Shown piece after piece: positions 46,766 through 57,412 of a stretch of 64,000 nucleotides of DNA (the first letter of the stretch is position 1; each line of letters begins with the position of its first letter). Both the position numbers and the translations under genes were made by a program. Origin of the DNA: Cornus controversa. Taxonomy: Eukaryota > Streptophyta > Magnoliopsida > Cornales > Cornaceae. The notes beneath the pieces were generated by a model. The model saw only the letters and a list, made by a program, of their open reading frames with translations, was not told where the DNA came from and did no database searches. The stretch is from positions 14,922,853 through 14,986,852 of the forward strand of contig CM048848.1 in NCBI GenBank assembly GCA_026545225.1, written 5' to 3'.

Positions 46766-46974
46766 GATTCGGTAGAGACAGAGAGTGAGAGGAGGTTTGA
46801 GAGAGAGAGAGAGTCTGGTGGCAATGGTTAGAGGAGGAAATGGTACTAGTTGTGGTTGGTGGCAGTGGTGGTTGGAGGAAGAGATGTGAGTGACAGCTGT
46901 GGTGGTGATGGTTGTGGTTGGTGGCGGTGATGGTTGTGGTTAGTGGCAGCTATGGTTGGAGGAGGAGATGAGAG

Positions 46975-47000
46975 TGGCGGTGGTGGTGGTGGTGGTGGTT
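46975..47000. repeat. (GGT)n microsatellite
   Basis: Eight GGT units in the GT-rich right half of the MULE. Related ggtggcggtgatggttgtgg words extend to its left. Confidence 0.9.
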
Positions 47001-47253
47001 AGGGTTTATGTGGTTGAAGAATGTAGAGAGAGAAATGGTGGGCATCTAATCATAAGGGCAATTTTGTCATTTTTTAATTCTAATGTTTTTATATTAAAAT
47101 TCATTGAAATAATTAGGGGCAATTAGGTACTTTCATTTATTAAAAAATTAAAAATTCTGACAGGGAGTGTTGATGATAAAAAATTACGAAATTGTAACCT
47201 TATGATAAAACATCAAATCTTAGGGATGTCAATGAAGTTTACCGAAATCAATT

Positions 47254-48557
47254 TTAGTCAAATTAAAACTAGGGAGTTTGAACCATTTTAAACCTATTCC
47301 TCTCCTACGTGGCTACCCTCACTGTTACTTTCACTAATCTAACTGTTGGTTTTAAAAAAAAAAAACAAATTATTTTAATTCTTTTGCATTAATTAATTTC
47401 TTTTGCATTAATTAATTAATTAATGTCTTATACATTTACAAGCAAAGAACCGCATCACCACATGGCAAATCTTCTCCACCGCCGAAACCAATCCATTGCC
47501 ACCGTCCAAGCTTCGGCTGAACAACTCCAAACAACCATCTTCAACAACCCGAATCACTTATGAAGCACCCATCCATGGCTTCCAAAGTCGCCGGCGAAGA
47601 CCCATCTTGAACAACCCGAATCACCCACGGCCACTGCGGAATCACCAAACACCACCAACATCTCTCCACCATTGAAGCACCTGAAGCTTCACTGATCTCT
47701 ATGGCTCATCCAACGCCACTGACAGCCAAAATGGGTCTTTTAAACCCATCATCCACCGAACACCACGGTAGCAAGAAAATCATGCAAGACCCGTCATTAA
47801 CATTGCAGCCAAGTTCCTTCTCCGACAAGCCAACATCACCATCTTTGTTCACTACCCAAGCTATCTTCGTTCATTGCCCAAGCTAACCACGAGAAGACCC
47901 AAAGAGACCCACTTCACCAGTCCTCCCATGAAGAGACCGACTTTCGGTTTCTCATCACCAGCCAAGAGATACTAGCTTTTTTGTTTGTGTGGGTGTAGTA
48001 GAGAGATATAGGAAAGAGATGTCTTCAGTATTTATAATAAGTTATTATATATCATTAACTAAGTAATTAATTTAGGGTTAATCACTAATTAGGAAGCTTT
48101 ACTTTTTGTGAAAAGTAAAGAAATGGTAATTTTATTACCCACATGATGTTTAAAGCGGGGAAAAGGATCATCTCTAACCAAATCTCTCTCTAGAACTCTA
48201 CAGACCTCAATTATGTTATTTATATTCAGTCACCTCATTATCTTGTTCATATTAAGCACTTATCAATTCATTTGTAATAAAAATTTCAAATTTAAATTTA
48301 ATAAGATGATAATTTGGCCGAAATTGAATCACATGATTGAGGTATGCGAAGTTCTGGAGAGAGATTTGGCTGGAGAGGATCATTGTTCTTAAAGCAGAAA
48401 CTTCCTTAATTCTTATACATATTGTTTTTGGATATATAAGAAAGAAAATCTTTAATGCAGTCCTAGGTCATTTTTCATAAGTAACAAAAATATTTTTTAT
48501 GCATTAGTTGATGCATATATTACGCTTACTAGAAATAAAATATTCTTGAACTTTATA
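47254..48557. other. intergenic, with a GC-richer C/A-rich block
   Basis: 47430-47960 is unusually C-rich (ccaccgccgaaacc, aacaacccgaatcac twice). It reads as low-complexity Pro/Ser/Thr in several frames without a recognisable protein. It might be a leader of an unidentified transposon or a further captured fragment. The rest is AT-rich and empty. Confidence 0.45.
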
Positions 48558-48806
48558 TGTAATACCCCGCTCCAACACATGGTATGATATTGTCCGCTTT
48601 GGGCCTGAGCCCGCACGGTTTTGCTATTGGGTTTACCCCAAAATGCCTCATACCATTTGAAGAGAACATACTACATATAAGCACATCCCCTTTTCCACAC
48701 CCAGGCGATGTGGGATTGAGTACCCTGCACCTTGTCAGTGTAGTAGCTCAGCCCAGTGTCTGTCTTCGCACCCGCCCACTCACACCCGTCCACAAGGGTT
48801 ACTACA
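48558..48806 (+). repeat. TRIM-like solo LTR, 249 bp
   Basis: It starts TGTAATACCCC and ends GGGTTACTACA, giving inverted TG...CA ends. A perfect 5-bp duplication TTATA flanks it (48553-48557 and 48807-48811). The body holds tattgtccgctttgggcc and the gatgtgggattgagtacc word, which recall widespread small plant LTR (TRIM) repeats. I could not confirm the 5S-like promoter that would make it Cassandra. There is no internal domain. Orientation is judged only from the similarity of the opening words. Confidence 0.7.
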
Positions 48807-48831
48807 TTATATATTCAGAATCCATTGCAGG

Positions 48832-49024
48832 TGTTACGAGAGAGAAAAAATAGAGAAGAAATAGCCTGTATTCATCAACTATGAGTATAATATCTACAAT
48901 ATAATGAGACCTATATATAGGCAATACAGAGAACGAGTCAAGGAGAGAATCAGGGGAGAAATTATAGGGGAGAGATCATGGGATATATTATAGGAACACA
49001 TGATACATATGTACTATACTAACA
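48832..49024 (-). repeat. 3' LTR of the copia element
   Basis: A 193-bp LTR. On minus it begins TGTTAGTATAG and ends CTCGTAACA (TGTTA...TAACA), directly after the polypurine tract. Short LTRs of this size are common in plant copia elements. The 5' LTR lies outside the window to the right. Confidence 0.8.
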
Positions 49025-49037
49025 TCCCTCCTCAAAC
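49025..49037 (-). promoter_or_regulatory. copia polypurine tract
   Basis: On minus this reads gtttgaggaggga, immediately upstream of the LTR start. It follows the stop codon of the pol frame by only a few bases. Confidence 0.75.
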
Positions 49038-49691
49038 TTAAGTAGGTGAAGAGGAAAACAACTTAAGTTTGGAGACTAAATCGAAAAAATATCCTGACGG
49101 ATGAGATTTAGTGAAAATGTCGACTGTCTAATCAGCAGAAAAGATAGAGAACAAACGAATTGTGCCACTAAGCACATATTGACAGACAAAATGATAATCA
49201 ATTTCAATTTGTTTGGTACGTTCATGAAAGACGTCATTGTAAGCATTCTGAATGACACTTTGATTATCACAATAGAGTGTTGTAGCAGTGGAATGTGAAA
49301 TACCCATATCCTCAAGTAACCACTGAAGCCAAAGAAGTTCTTGAATGGTATCAGCAAGAGCACGATATTCAGCTTCTGTACTAGATTGTGAAGTGATAGA
49401 TTGTTTCTTGCTGCGCCAAGAAATAAGAGAATCATCCAAGAAGAAGCAATATCCGGTAGTGGAGCGACGATCAGTGGGATCTTCAGCCCAGTTAGCATTA
49501 GAGTAGCTAGGCACAGAGCACAAGAGAAAAATGAGTGAAAAAGTGAAGCCCTTAAAACATAGTACCTTTGATGTATCGAAGGATGCGAAGAATGACATCA
49601 TAATAGGTAAATCTTGGAGCTGATAGGAATTGACTGACAATGTGAACTGCATGAGTAATGTCAGGGTGATTAACTATAAGGTAGACAATAC
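49038..49691 (-). pseudogene. Ty1/copia pol, RNase H end
   Basis: The C-terminal part of a copia polyprotein. Going leftward on minus: an RT-RNase H connection (HPDITHAVHIVSQFLSAP, then LRILRYIKGT; about 49690-49560), then RNase H with SNANWAEDPTDRRSTTGYCF, SLISWRSKKQ, SSTEAEYRALAD, LYCDNQSVIQNA and HFVCQYV, then the IFTKSHPSGYF tail and a stop just before the polypurine tract. An in-frame TAG at about 49132 stands where a Gln is usual, and there is a frame break near 49500-49560. The frame is cut at 49691 by the nested LTR element and resumes at 57413. Confidence 0.9.
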
Positions 49692-50882
49692 TGTGAGTTG
49701 CGCGGTGCGAAAGTGATTGCGAAAAGTACTTTAAAACCTAAAGGGGGTAAATATGTTCACTTGTTCGTTTGCTTAATCTTTTAAATTAATTCAATTTTAA
49801 GTCCAATTAATAATTAACCAAACAATTAAAGCAATTAAATAACTTAAAGTGCAAGTAAAGTAGAGAATGCACCGGATATACGTGAAAAATTCAGATTAGA
49901 AAAAAATCACGGGAGAGGTGGAAATACTTAGGAAACCAATCCACTATAATGAAACAAAGTACAGCAGACTCTGTCTCAGACTCACACCCCTCTTCACTCT
50001 GTCAAGAATCTAATGTCGAACACCTCAGGCTTACAATTGCGACCGCCGGCCCAACTGCTGCAAACTTTCAACTAACGTCATGATCCTTACATAAAGGTTA
50101 CTGGAAGAACGAAAATACTCAACAAGTATCCTATTCCCTTCGTAGTACGATATTGTCACTTTTCTTCTTCAACAAGTAAGAGAAGAACTATGAATCCAAC
50201 GCTCTGATCAGCGAATGATTTGATGCAATCTTTGAGCAACTAATCAGTAGTAGAACACCATCCTAAATATCACTCGTGAAATATAGATGTGTGTTCTCAA
50301 AAATATTCTGCCCTAATTATACTGTCTATACTTTCTCTCTCTAAAAATATTAATTTTTCAGGCATATTTGTAGAGAAAATATAGATACATATATATAGGC
50401 AAGGGAATCGTAATTCTACTTGGAAAAGAAGTCAAATACCAAAATAGAAATCTCCTAGAAGTTTCAAACCCAATAGGAATAAGAATTTTTGTCAAAATTT
50501 ATTTCCTATTTGGAACAGGCTAAGTGGGACCAGTGCCCAATTACTAGGACCGGTGGGACTTTGTAAAAACCTGCAGAAACCAAACTGCCGAGAAAAGTTG
50601 GACTGGTCCTAAATATTGGGGACGGGTCCTATTTTGAAAAACCCTAATATTTTCCCAAAAACCTTAGTTTTTCAAAATAGGCTCAGAAATATAACGTACA
50701 GAGTGTCGTCACCATATTTACCTGTACTATATGGTGTTCTTACCAATTTGAACTACATCCATGCAGTTGAATATCAGCTCGAAGTTGTCGAAGATCGATT
50801 ACATAAAATAATACAAAAATTATAACTAGATCAATCAAGTTTTGATCACCGAAATACGCCAATTACAAATTTATATCTCACA
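49692..50882 (-). repeat. 3' LTR of the nested gag+aORF element
   Basis: A 1191-bp LTR that starts (plus) tgtgagttgcgcggtgcg and ends tatatctcaca. It pairs with 56270-57412 and shows many substitutions and small indels between the two, so the insertion is not recent. Of the ACCGGT palindromes near 50528-50630, several are mutated (accagt, actggt, acgggt). Confidence 0.93.
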
Positions 50883-50896
50883 ATCTCCCCCTTTGG
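50883..50896 (-). promoter_or_regulatory. polypurine tract of the nested element
   Basis: On minus this is ccaaagggggagat directly before the 3' LTR. The same purine word is found before the 3' LTR of many plant copia elements of the SIRE group. Confidence 0.8.
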
Positions 50897-51405
50897 CAAT
50901 TTCGTGACAAAACCACCTAGATAATTAATAACCTAACCCATTGGAAAAATTAGATTACAATGTTGCCCAAAAATACACAGAAATAAAGAGCTAATCAACA
51001 GAAGCGTCACTTGTGTGTTCAAGACGATTTATAAGAAAAACTTGTACCTACACATTACTTAAACATCACAACTTGTGAAAAGCTTAATAAAGAAATATAA
51101 ACACAAATCTGTAATGCTCCCACTTAATCTTCCCCTTAAATAGAAATATCTAATAAATACTTCTCCCCCTTTTTGTAACAAATTGACAAAGAAACGCCAA
51201 AGAGAGGCATATAAATAGATAATTAAGTAAGCACATAAAGAGAATAAGACAATAAGGAAGCAAAAATAATCATCATCGCTGATCAAACAAATATCAAAAA
51301 CGTATCAGTTGATGGAATAAACAAAATATGACAAAAATAAATAATCCAAACACCAGGGGTAAAGAAGTCAAAGCGAGTCTAGAATAATAAAACATGACCT
51401 AAAGT

Positions 51406-52455
51406 CTAATCATCTTCTCCATCATCAGCAACCTCACCAGATACAGCAAGGTCAAGCTTGTCTATCCTACCATGTAAGCAGTTGAACCCTTGCTGAATGA
51501 ACCGAAGAACTTGGTTCATCTGATTGGCCATCATTAGCGTGTCAGTAGCAGGAAGTTGGAAGACTCCGCGGCCTCCAGGCACAGCCTGCCCAGCTCCTTG
51601 ACTGAGCTCATAGGCCTTCCTGTCCATCTCTTTTTGTTTACTGACCAAGTAATTAATGTGGCATCAATTATCCCTTTCAGTTTCTCAATATCAGCTCTCT
51701 CAAGAATACGGACCTAGCAACCCTCAGAATAGCCATTACTATATGTGGAAAAGGCAAAGCAAATGAAGATCAAAAGTGTCGAGTAGCTAAGATCATGGTA
51801 CGCATAATTGTTGCAGAAAGATTGATAGGATCTCCTCGAACAATGTGATAGAGAAGCTCATCTTGAATTTTGATTAAATTACCCTTGCGATCATGAGGAT
51901 CTAAGTTGTATGAAACTATCAAATTCAATGCTGAGACCTCATCTGTGAGGTAGAGTGAAGACAACCTATCAGTGAGCCGTGGGGCTTCGGGTATACACAA
52001 CTCTTTAATCATGTCATCCATGCTAGGTCGATTTGGATCCTCCACTTGATAGACAAAATTATGCCATCTTCATTCTCTGCAACACCCAAAATATTGGTAA
52101 TTGTGTCCTTAGTGACCTCAACACGAATGTTATAACATTTAGTCACAAAAATTAGGTCGTCCAAGCCTGATATAATCATATTGCCATAGAAATATCGAAC
52201 CATGTCGGGTCTCACAATCTTCCTAAGATCACAAATAGATTCCCAATCATTATGCTCAAAATATTGCACAAAATCCATCTCCCATTTGCACTTGATTACC
52301 GCAAGATTGACTCATCGTTCTATTCTCATTGCCCGGCACCCAATGACATTGACAAAATTATTGAAATTGAATTCATCTTCAAACATGTCTAAAGTGAAGA
52401 CAATACGATTTTAATCACTAGTAGAAGCTTTAGTACGTCCCCTCTTACGTGTCAT
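51406..52455 (-). pseudogene. accessory ORF (putative plant transposon protein domain)
   Basis: A minus-strand frame starting at an ATG at 52453-52455 (MTRKRGRTKAS). It is followed by blocks DMFEDEFNFNNFVNVIGCRAM, YFEHNDWESICDLRKIVRPD, VRYFYGNMIISGLDDLIFV, DTITNILGVAENEDG, LTDRLSSLYLTDEVSALNLI and DELLYHIVRGDPINLSATI, with an acidic C-terminus. This pattern (short leader, then a 'foot-prints of F/Y and a cleft-like repeat' before ILGV) matches the domain annotated in many plant genomes as putative plant transposon protein. Its function is unknown. It shows stops at about 52413 and 52309 and frame breaks near 52030 and 51700. It lies next to the 3' LTR, where aORFs of SIRE/Maximus-like elements lie. 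Confidence 0.65.
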
Positions 52456-52814
52456 AAGCACCACCACAAAAGGAACAAGAAATAGAGTCAAAAGTTCCAT
52501 TGAGTCAATTGATCGAACACTTAGTGTGCAAGTCTAAAATCTCCAAATTTTAAAGATATTTATTTGCACAATATCATTACAATCGACAACAATCAATCAC
52601 AACCTCCAAATATATAATCTCAATCCTCCAATATCAACAATTCACACAAGAAAAATAAAGAAGAGATAAGTAGATGAGAGTTGAGAGTTGTAGAGTGTGT
52701 TTTAGTGCTTGCAATACTTGAGAGATGAAATGAGAGAGTGTGGTACGAATGAGAGTGAGTGATCGACTTAAGACACTTAAGCGTGCACGTAGATTTTCAA
52801 TAATCTAGGCATCG

Positions 52815-52925
52815 CTATGTGCGACCGGTCCTAATATTTGGGGACCGGTCCAACTTATCTCGGTTCCTCAGAACTTGCAGAAGTGCGACTGGTGCTCAAT
52901 ATTTGGGACCGGTCCAACTTTGTAA
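52815..52925. repeat. inverted internal copy of the LTR ACCGGT module
   Basis: Four ACCGGT/ACTGGT palindromes spaced by caatattt-gggg occur with the neighbours ccaacttatctcgg and cttgcag. This order equals the reverse complement of the module in the LTRs (about 22193-22296 and 57110-57215). The element therefore carries an inverted copy of part of its own LTR between the accessory ORF and the gag. Confidence 0.75.
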
Positions 52926-54096
52926 ATTTTAAAAAATTACACTTTGGACCTCTAATTCACCAAATATACCTCTTCTCAACCTGATTTGGCAATTAAGCAC
53001 ATAAAGTGTTAAAAAAAACACATAACAATTAAAAGACACAAAAAAAATATTTTTGGATATTTGAATTAGTGAAGACAAAATAAAAATAAACAAAAATAAT
53101 TTCAAAAGAAAATGAATAATCTCATGAGAATAATCAAAACAGATTCTCCATATAATAATATGAGTCCTAAAACTTTTAAAAAAATTTAAATATTTATAAA
53201 TACATAATTTTAAAACCCATAGATTGTCTATAAAATTCATCCTCAAACTCATGATCATGACACAACTTCCAACAGACAAATATTTATAAAAATTTAAAAA
53301 TTCATCTAATAATTCCATGTGTGTGTGTGCAATCCAACTTCATCAAAAATTAATCAAATTCTTTTGATTCATCCTCTAAAACATATTGGATGATAAGTAA
53401 GTATAACTTACACATGATCAACTATTTTTTTCATTGAATTTCATCAATTTATTTTATTTTATTTTTCTAAGACAGTGGCTTTAACTCTTATGGGTAGCCA
53501 GCTATTTTCCTCAAAAGAACTCTTTTTTAAAAGATATCTCATTGGAGATTTATATTATAGTAGAAGCTTTGAACACATCCCGAAGGTAGCCTTTTCCTTT
53601 TTGTCTTAGATATTTAGCAATTTCTATTATTCTTTTTCTTTTCATGCTGAATAAAAACATATATTATGTTTTAAAAATTTTTATTGATCATTTAAGCTTT
53701 CAATACTATTCATACAATATGCTCTAGTCAACTTTACATCAGTTTTCAATCAATTCTCTTAGAGTTGTACTAGTGCACAAATTGTATGTACTCAAAAGAT
53801 TTATCTCTAAAAAAAAATAAATACAGCACAATATTAGTCATCAATGTCTAGATCATAAAATCAAGTACTTCATCTATTGACAAACTAAGTGTCTCAATTA
53901 TGCATTCATAAATCAAAGTGAAATTAAAAATAAATATAAATAATTCACATTATTTCTCAGAAAAATATGACCCTCATAATCTCATATGATTATTATTAGA
54001 AATAAACAAAACCTAACCTAATACAAAAGATATGGTCCAATGGAGAACAGAGAATGAACATAAGCTCATTCCACGACCAAAAAAAAATCTAATGAC
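52926..54096. other. non-coding middle of the nested element
   Basis: AT-rich. In an autonomous copia element the pol gene would follow gag here. No protease, integrase or RT motif could be read in any frame on either strand. Confidence 0.7.
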
Positions 54097-56179
54097 CTAG
54101 TTAGGGGGTTTCGTACCCAAAGACCTATTAGGAATAAATCCCATAGCATGAACAGGCACAAACTTCTCCAAATCTTCCTTTTTCATCCAGATTGTTTTGA
54201 CATGCAATTTATCAGGAAAGTATTGTGGAGAAATAGAAACATTCTTCTTTTTTTTATTCGAATTCCTTTTAGCTTGAGAATTTTGGGATTTGTTCCAATA
54301 ATGTGACTTTTTAGTATGAACCATATTCTTAGCAAAATAATTATACACATGAAAATCAGAATTAGAATGTCTTCTCTTTTTATAGCAATAGTGTTGACTA
54401 TGTTCATTCTTACCACAAAAAGTACAATAAAGAACACTGGACATAACTTTAGCATGCAAAGACTCAACTTGAGGCTTAGGTTTGAGTTCAGGCACATTTA
54501 AATTTTTGGGTTTAACAAAAACAGTTTTTTTCTTAGATGATGACTCAACAAAACCTAATCCAGTTTTATCTCCTACAAGTTTACCAACACTAATCATGTT
54601 ATCAAGCTTAATCTGCCCAGAAGTAAAAGCAATTAATTTCTCGTGTGATTTTTTCAATTCAGGCTTAATAAATTTAATTCTAGCAATAAGAGCATATTTG
54701 GCAGAGATAGTTTGACTTACCTCACTTTCGAGAAACTTGACTTTGTTTTGAAGATTCAGAATTTTTGTTTTACTTTCTTCAATTTTGGATCTTCTCAGTT
54801 TCTTCTATTAGAGATTCTTTTTCACTTCCTATCATCTCCAACTGCTTGGTTTGCTTTTTGTAGGCTCTTTTAACCTTGAAAATTTCTGTAAACAACTCTT
54901 CAAAAGCCTTAGATAGTTCTTCCTTGGTTGGTTCTTCTTTTTCTTCATCGTCTGAATCATCAGACCCAACTTGGCCTAGAGTTGTAAACTTCTCTGTTTC
55001 ACCTTCATTAAAAAAATGATCATCAGCAATATCATCATTCACTAAAGCAACAAAAGTAAGAGAATCATTTTCAACAGAATAATCACTATGAGAGTTAGAA
55101 GATTTAGACTCAGAAATAATAGCTTTCATGGCTTTCTTTTTAGTGTTTGAACTTTTCTTTGTGCTAAAGCTATTTTTCATTGGAGTTGGACATTGATTTG
55201 ATGTATGACCTTTACCACCACATGTCCAACAAGTGACCTCAGTCTCCCTAGAGTCATCTTCTTTTTTTTTCCTCTCCTTACCTTTGGATAATGAACTTTG
55301 ATTCTAGAATTTTGAAGGATTTCCTTTTCTGAGATTTCTATCTTTTTCATATTTAAGAATCTTCCTAAATTTTCTGGCAAGGAGAGCAACATCATTATCT
55401 AAATCATATTCAAAACTTTCAACTTTTTCAACTTCAGATTTTGAAGAATTTAAAACATTTGACAAACTTGAAGACTTAGAAGTCTTTGAGGTTTTTAAAG
55501 CCAGTTTTTTTTATTTTTGAAGTTTTGGATATTTCATCTCAAAAGTTTGAATTGATCCAACTAACTCAGCCACCTCCATAGAATCTACATCTCTGCTCTC
55601 ATCTAAGGCTTCCAATTTAGCTTAGAACCTATCAGACAATGATCTCATGATTTTTCTGATGATTTGAAAAGATAGAATTTTTTCACCAATGTTAGCACTA
55701 CTTTGAACAATATCATTAAGTCTAGAATAAAAATCAGAAAACATCTCATCTTCATCTATTCTAATTGTTTCAAATTTAGTGGCAAGCATTTGTAACTTGG
55801 ATTTCCTTACCTTGGTGGTACTCTCACAAGTTACTTATAAAATATCGCATGCTTTTTTCGAAGTGGAACATGTAAAAATTCTAGCAAATTCAGAAGGAAC
55901 AACAGAATTAAAAATAGCATATAAACCCTTGTAGTTATTATTAGTATCTTCATGTTCAACATTAGACCATGTTACTTTATCTTTCTCTACAGTCACAACA
56001 GGATCACCATCATCAGTAGTAGTGATAGGAATTTTATAACCATTCTCTACAGCCATCCAAACCCTCTCTCCTTGAGATTTTAAAAAGGCTTTCATACAAG
56101 ACTTCCAGAAAGTATAATTTGAACCATCAAACAAAGGAGTTCGCTGAATCGATCCACCCTCTTTCATACTAGATTTCAT
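54097..56179 (-). pseudogene. retrotransposon gag (UBN2 type) with two zinc knuckles
   Basis: A capsid-type protein frame starting at 56179. Its N-terminal UBN2-like region has FDGSNYTFWKSCMKAFL, GERVWMAVENG, WSNVEHEDTNNNYKGLYAI and FSDFYSRLNDIVQ, down to about 55550. A linker and the first knuckle CWTCGGKGHTSNQC (about 55225-55184) follow, then an acidic/coiled section (ESKSSNSHSDYS, DDSDDEEKEEPTKEELSKAFEEL). The second knuckle is CTFCGKNEHSQHYC (about 54431-54390). The tail VPVHAMGFIPNRSLGTKP ends at 54097. Stops or breaks are at about 55835, 55622, 55518, 55304 and 54779. Two C-X2-C-X4-H-X4-C knuckles and a long acidic gag fit the SIRE/Maximus copia lineage. Confidence 0.88.
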
Positions 56180-56255
56180 AATATTTTTGAAAACAAAAAT
56201 AAAATTTGATTTTAAAAATAATTCGCAAGGAACTACTCACAAATTAGAGAACACT

Positions 56256-56269
56256 GCTCTAATACCAAT
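56256..56269 (-). other. primer-binding site of the nested element
   Basis: On minus this is TTGGTATTAGAGC, starting one base after the 5' LTR ends. It is the tRNA-Met complement with one C-to-T change. Confidence 0.85.
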
Positions 56270-57412
56270 TGTGATTTACGCGGTGCAAAAGTGGTTGCGA
56301 AAAGTACTTTAAAACCTAGAGTGGGGTGAATAGTTTCACTTGGTTGTTTGCTTAATCTTTCAAATTAATTCAATTTTAAGTCCAATTAATAATTAACCAA
56401 ACAATTAAAGCAAGTAAATAACATAAAGTACAAGTAAAGTAAAGAATGCACCGGATATATGTGAAAAACCTAGATCGGAAAAAGATCACAGGGGAGGCAG
56501 AAAGCCTCAAGGAACCATACCACTATAATGAAAAAAAGTACAACAGACTCTATCTCAGACTCACACCCCTCTTCACTCTGTCAAGAATCTAATGCGGAAC
56601 ACCTCAGGCTTACAATTGTGACCGCCGGTCCAACTACTGCAAACTTCCAACTAATGTCCCAATCCATACAGAAAAGTTACTGGAAGAACAAAAATACTCA
56701 GCAAGTATCCTGTTCCCTTTGTAGTACGATATGGTCACTTTTCTTCTTCAACAAGTAAGAGAAGAACCATGAATCCAATGCTCTGATCAATGAATGGTTT
56801 GATGCAGTCTTTGAATAGTTAATCAGTAGTAGAACACCATCCTAAATATCACTCATGAAATATAGATGTGTGTTCTCAAAAATATTTTATCCTAATTATA
56901 CTGTCTATACTTTCTCTCTCTAAAAATATTAATTTTTCAGGCATATTTGTAGAGAAAATATAAATACATATATATAGGCAAGGGAGTCCTAATTATACTT
57001 GGAAAATAAGCCAAATACCAAAATAGAACTCTCCTAGAAATTTAAAACCCAATAGGAATCAAAATTTTTGTTTGAATTTATTTCCTATTTGGAATAGGCT
57101 AAGTGGAACCGGTACCTAATTACTAGGACCGGTGGGAGTTTGTAAAAACCTGTAAAAACCAAACTGCTAAGAAAAGTTGGACCGGTCCTAAATATTGGGG
57201 ACCGGTCTTATTTTGAAAAATCCTAATATTTTCCCAGAAACGCTCGGAAATATAACGTGCAGAGTGTCCTTACCATACTTACCTGTACTATATGGTGTTC
57301 TTACCAAATCAAAGTTGTCGAAGATCGATTACATAAAATAATACGAAAATTACAACTCAATCAATCAGGTTTTGATCACCGAAATACACCAATTACAAAT
57401 TTATATCTCACA
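56270..57412 (-). repeat. 5' LTR of the nested gag+aORF element
   Basis: A 1143-bp LTR (plus strand: tgtgatttacgcggtgc to tatatctcaca). Four ACCGGT palindromes are kept (about 57110-57215), better than in the partner LTR. It ends at the copia junction with the target-duplication copy aagac. Confidence 0.93.

Larger units (their letters stand above)
45985..47244. mobile_element. Pack-MULE: Mutator-like element with captured gene fragment
   Basis: Both ends carry a long terminal inverted repeat of about 85 bp. The left starts gggtaaactttattgacacc and runs to caacactccct. The right end in reverse starts cggtaaacttcattgacatcc and runs to caacactccctgtc. A perfect 9-bp direct duplication AAATCAATT flanks the element (45976-45984 and 47245-47253), the usual size for Mutator-like insertions. 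There is no transposase inside. Instead it holds a fragment of a host exopolyphosphatase-like gene on minus (46303-46646), simple repeats, and GA/GGT-rich sequence. Confidence 0.88.
49692..57412 (-). mobile_element. LTR retrotransposon with gag and extra ORF but no pol, nested in copia
   Basis: A complete element of about 7.7 kb on the minus strand: 5' LTR 56270-57412, primer site, gag, a non-coding middle, an accessory ORF, polypurine tract, 3' LTR 49692-50882. The flanks aatac (49687-49691) and aagac (57413-57417) differ by one base. The copia pol frame reads on when the element is taken out, so this is a 5-bp target duplication inside that gene. No protease, integrase, RT or RNase H is visible in the 5.4-kb interior. 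It must have depended on another element for movement. The gag resembles the SIRE/Maximus type. Confidence 0.92.

Noticed and set aside
47701..47886. 61-codon frame in the C-rich block
   Set aside because: Low-complexity Ser/Pro/Thr with no recognisable homologue and no splice context.
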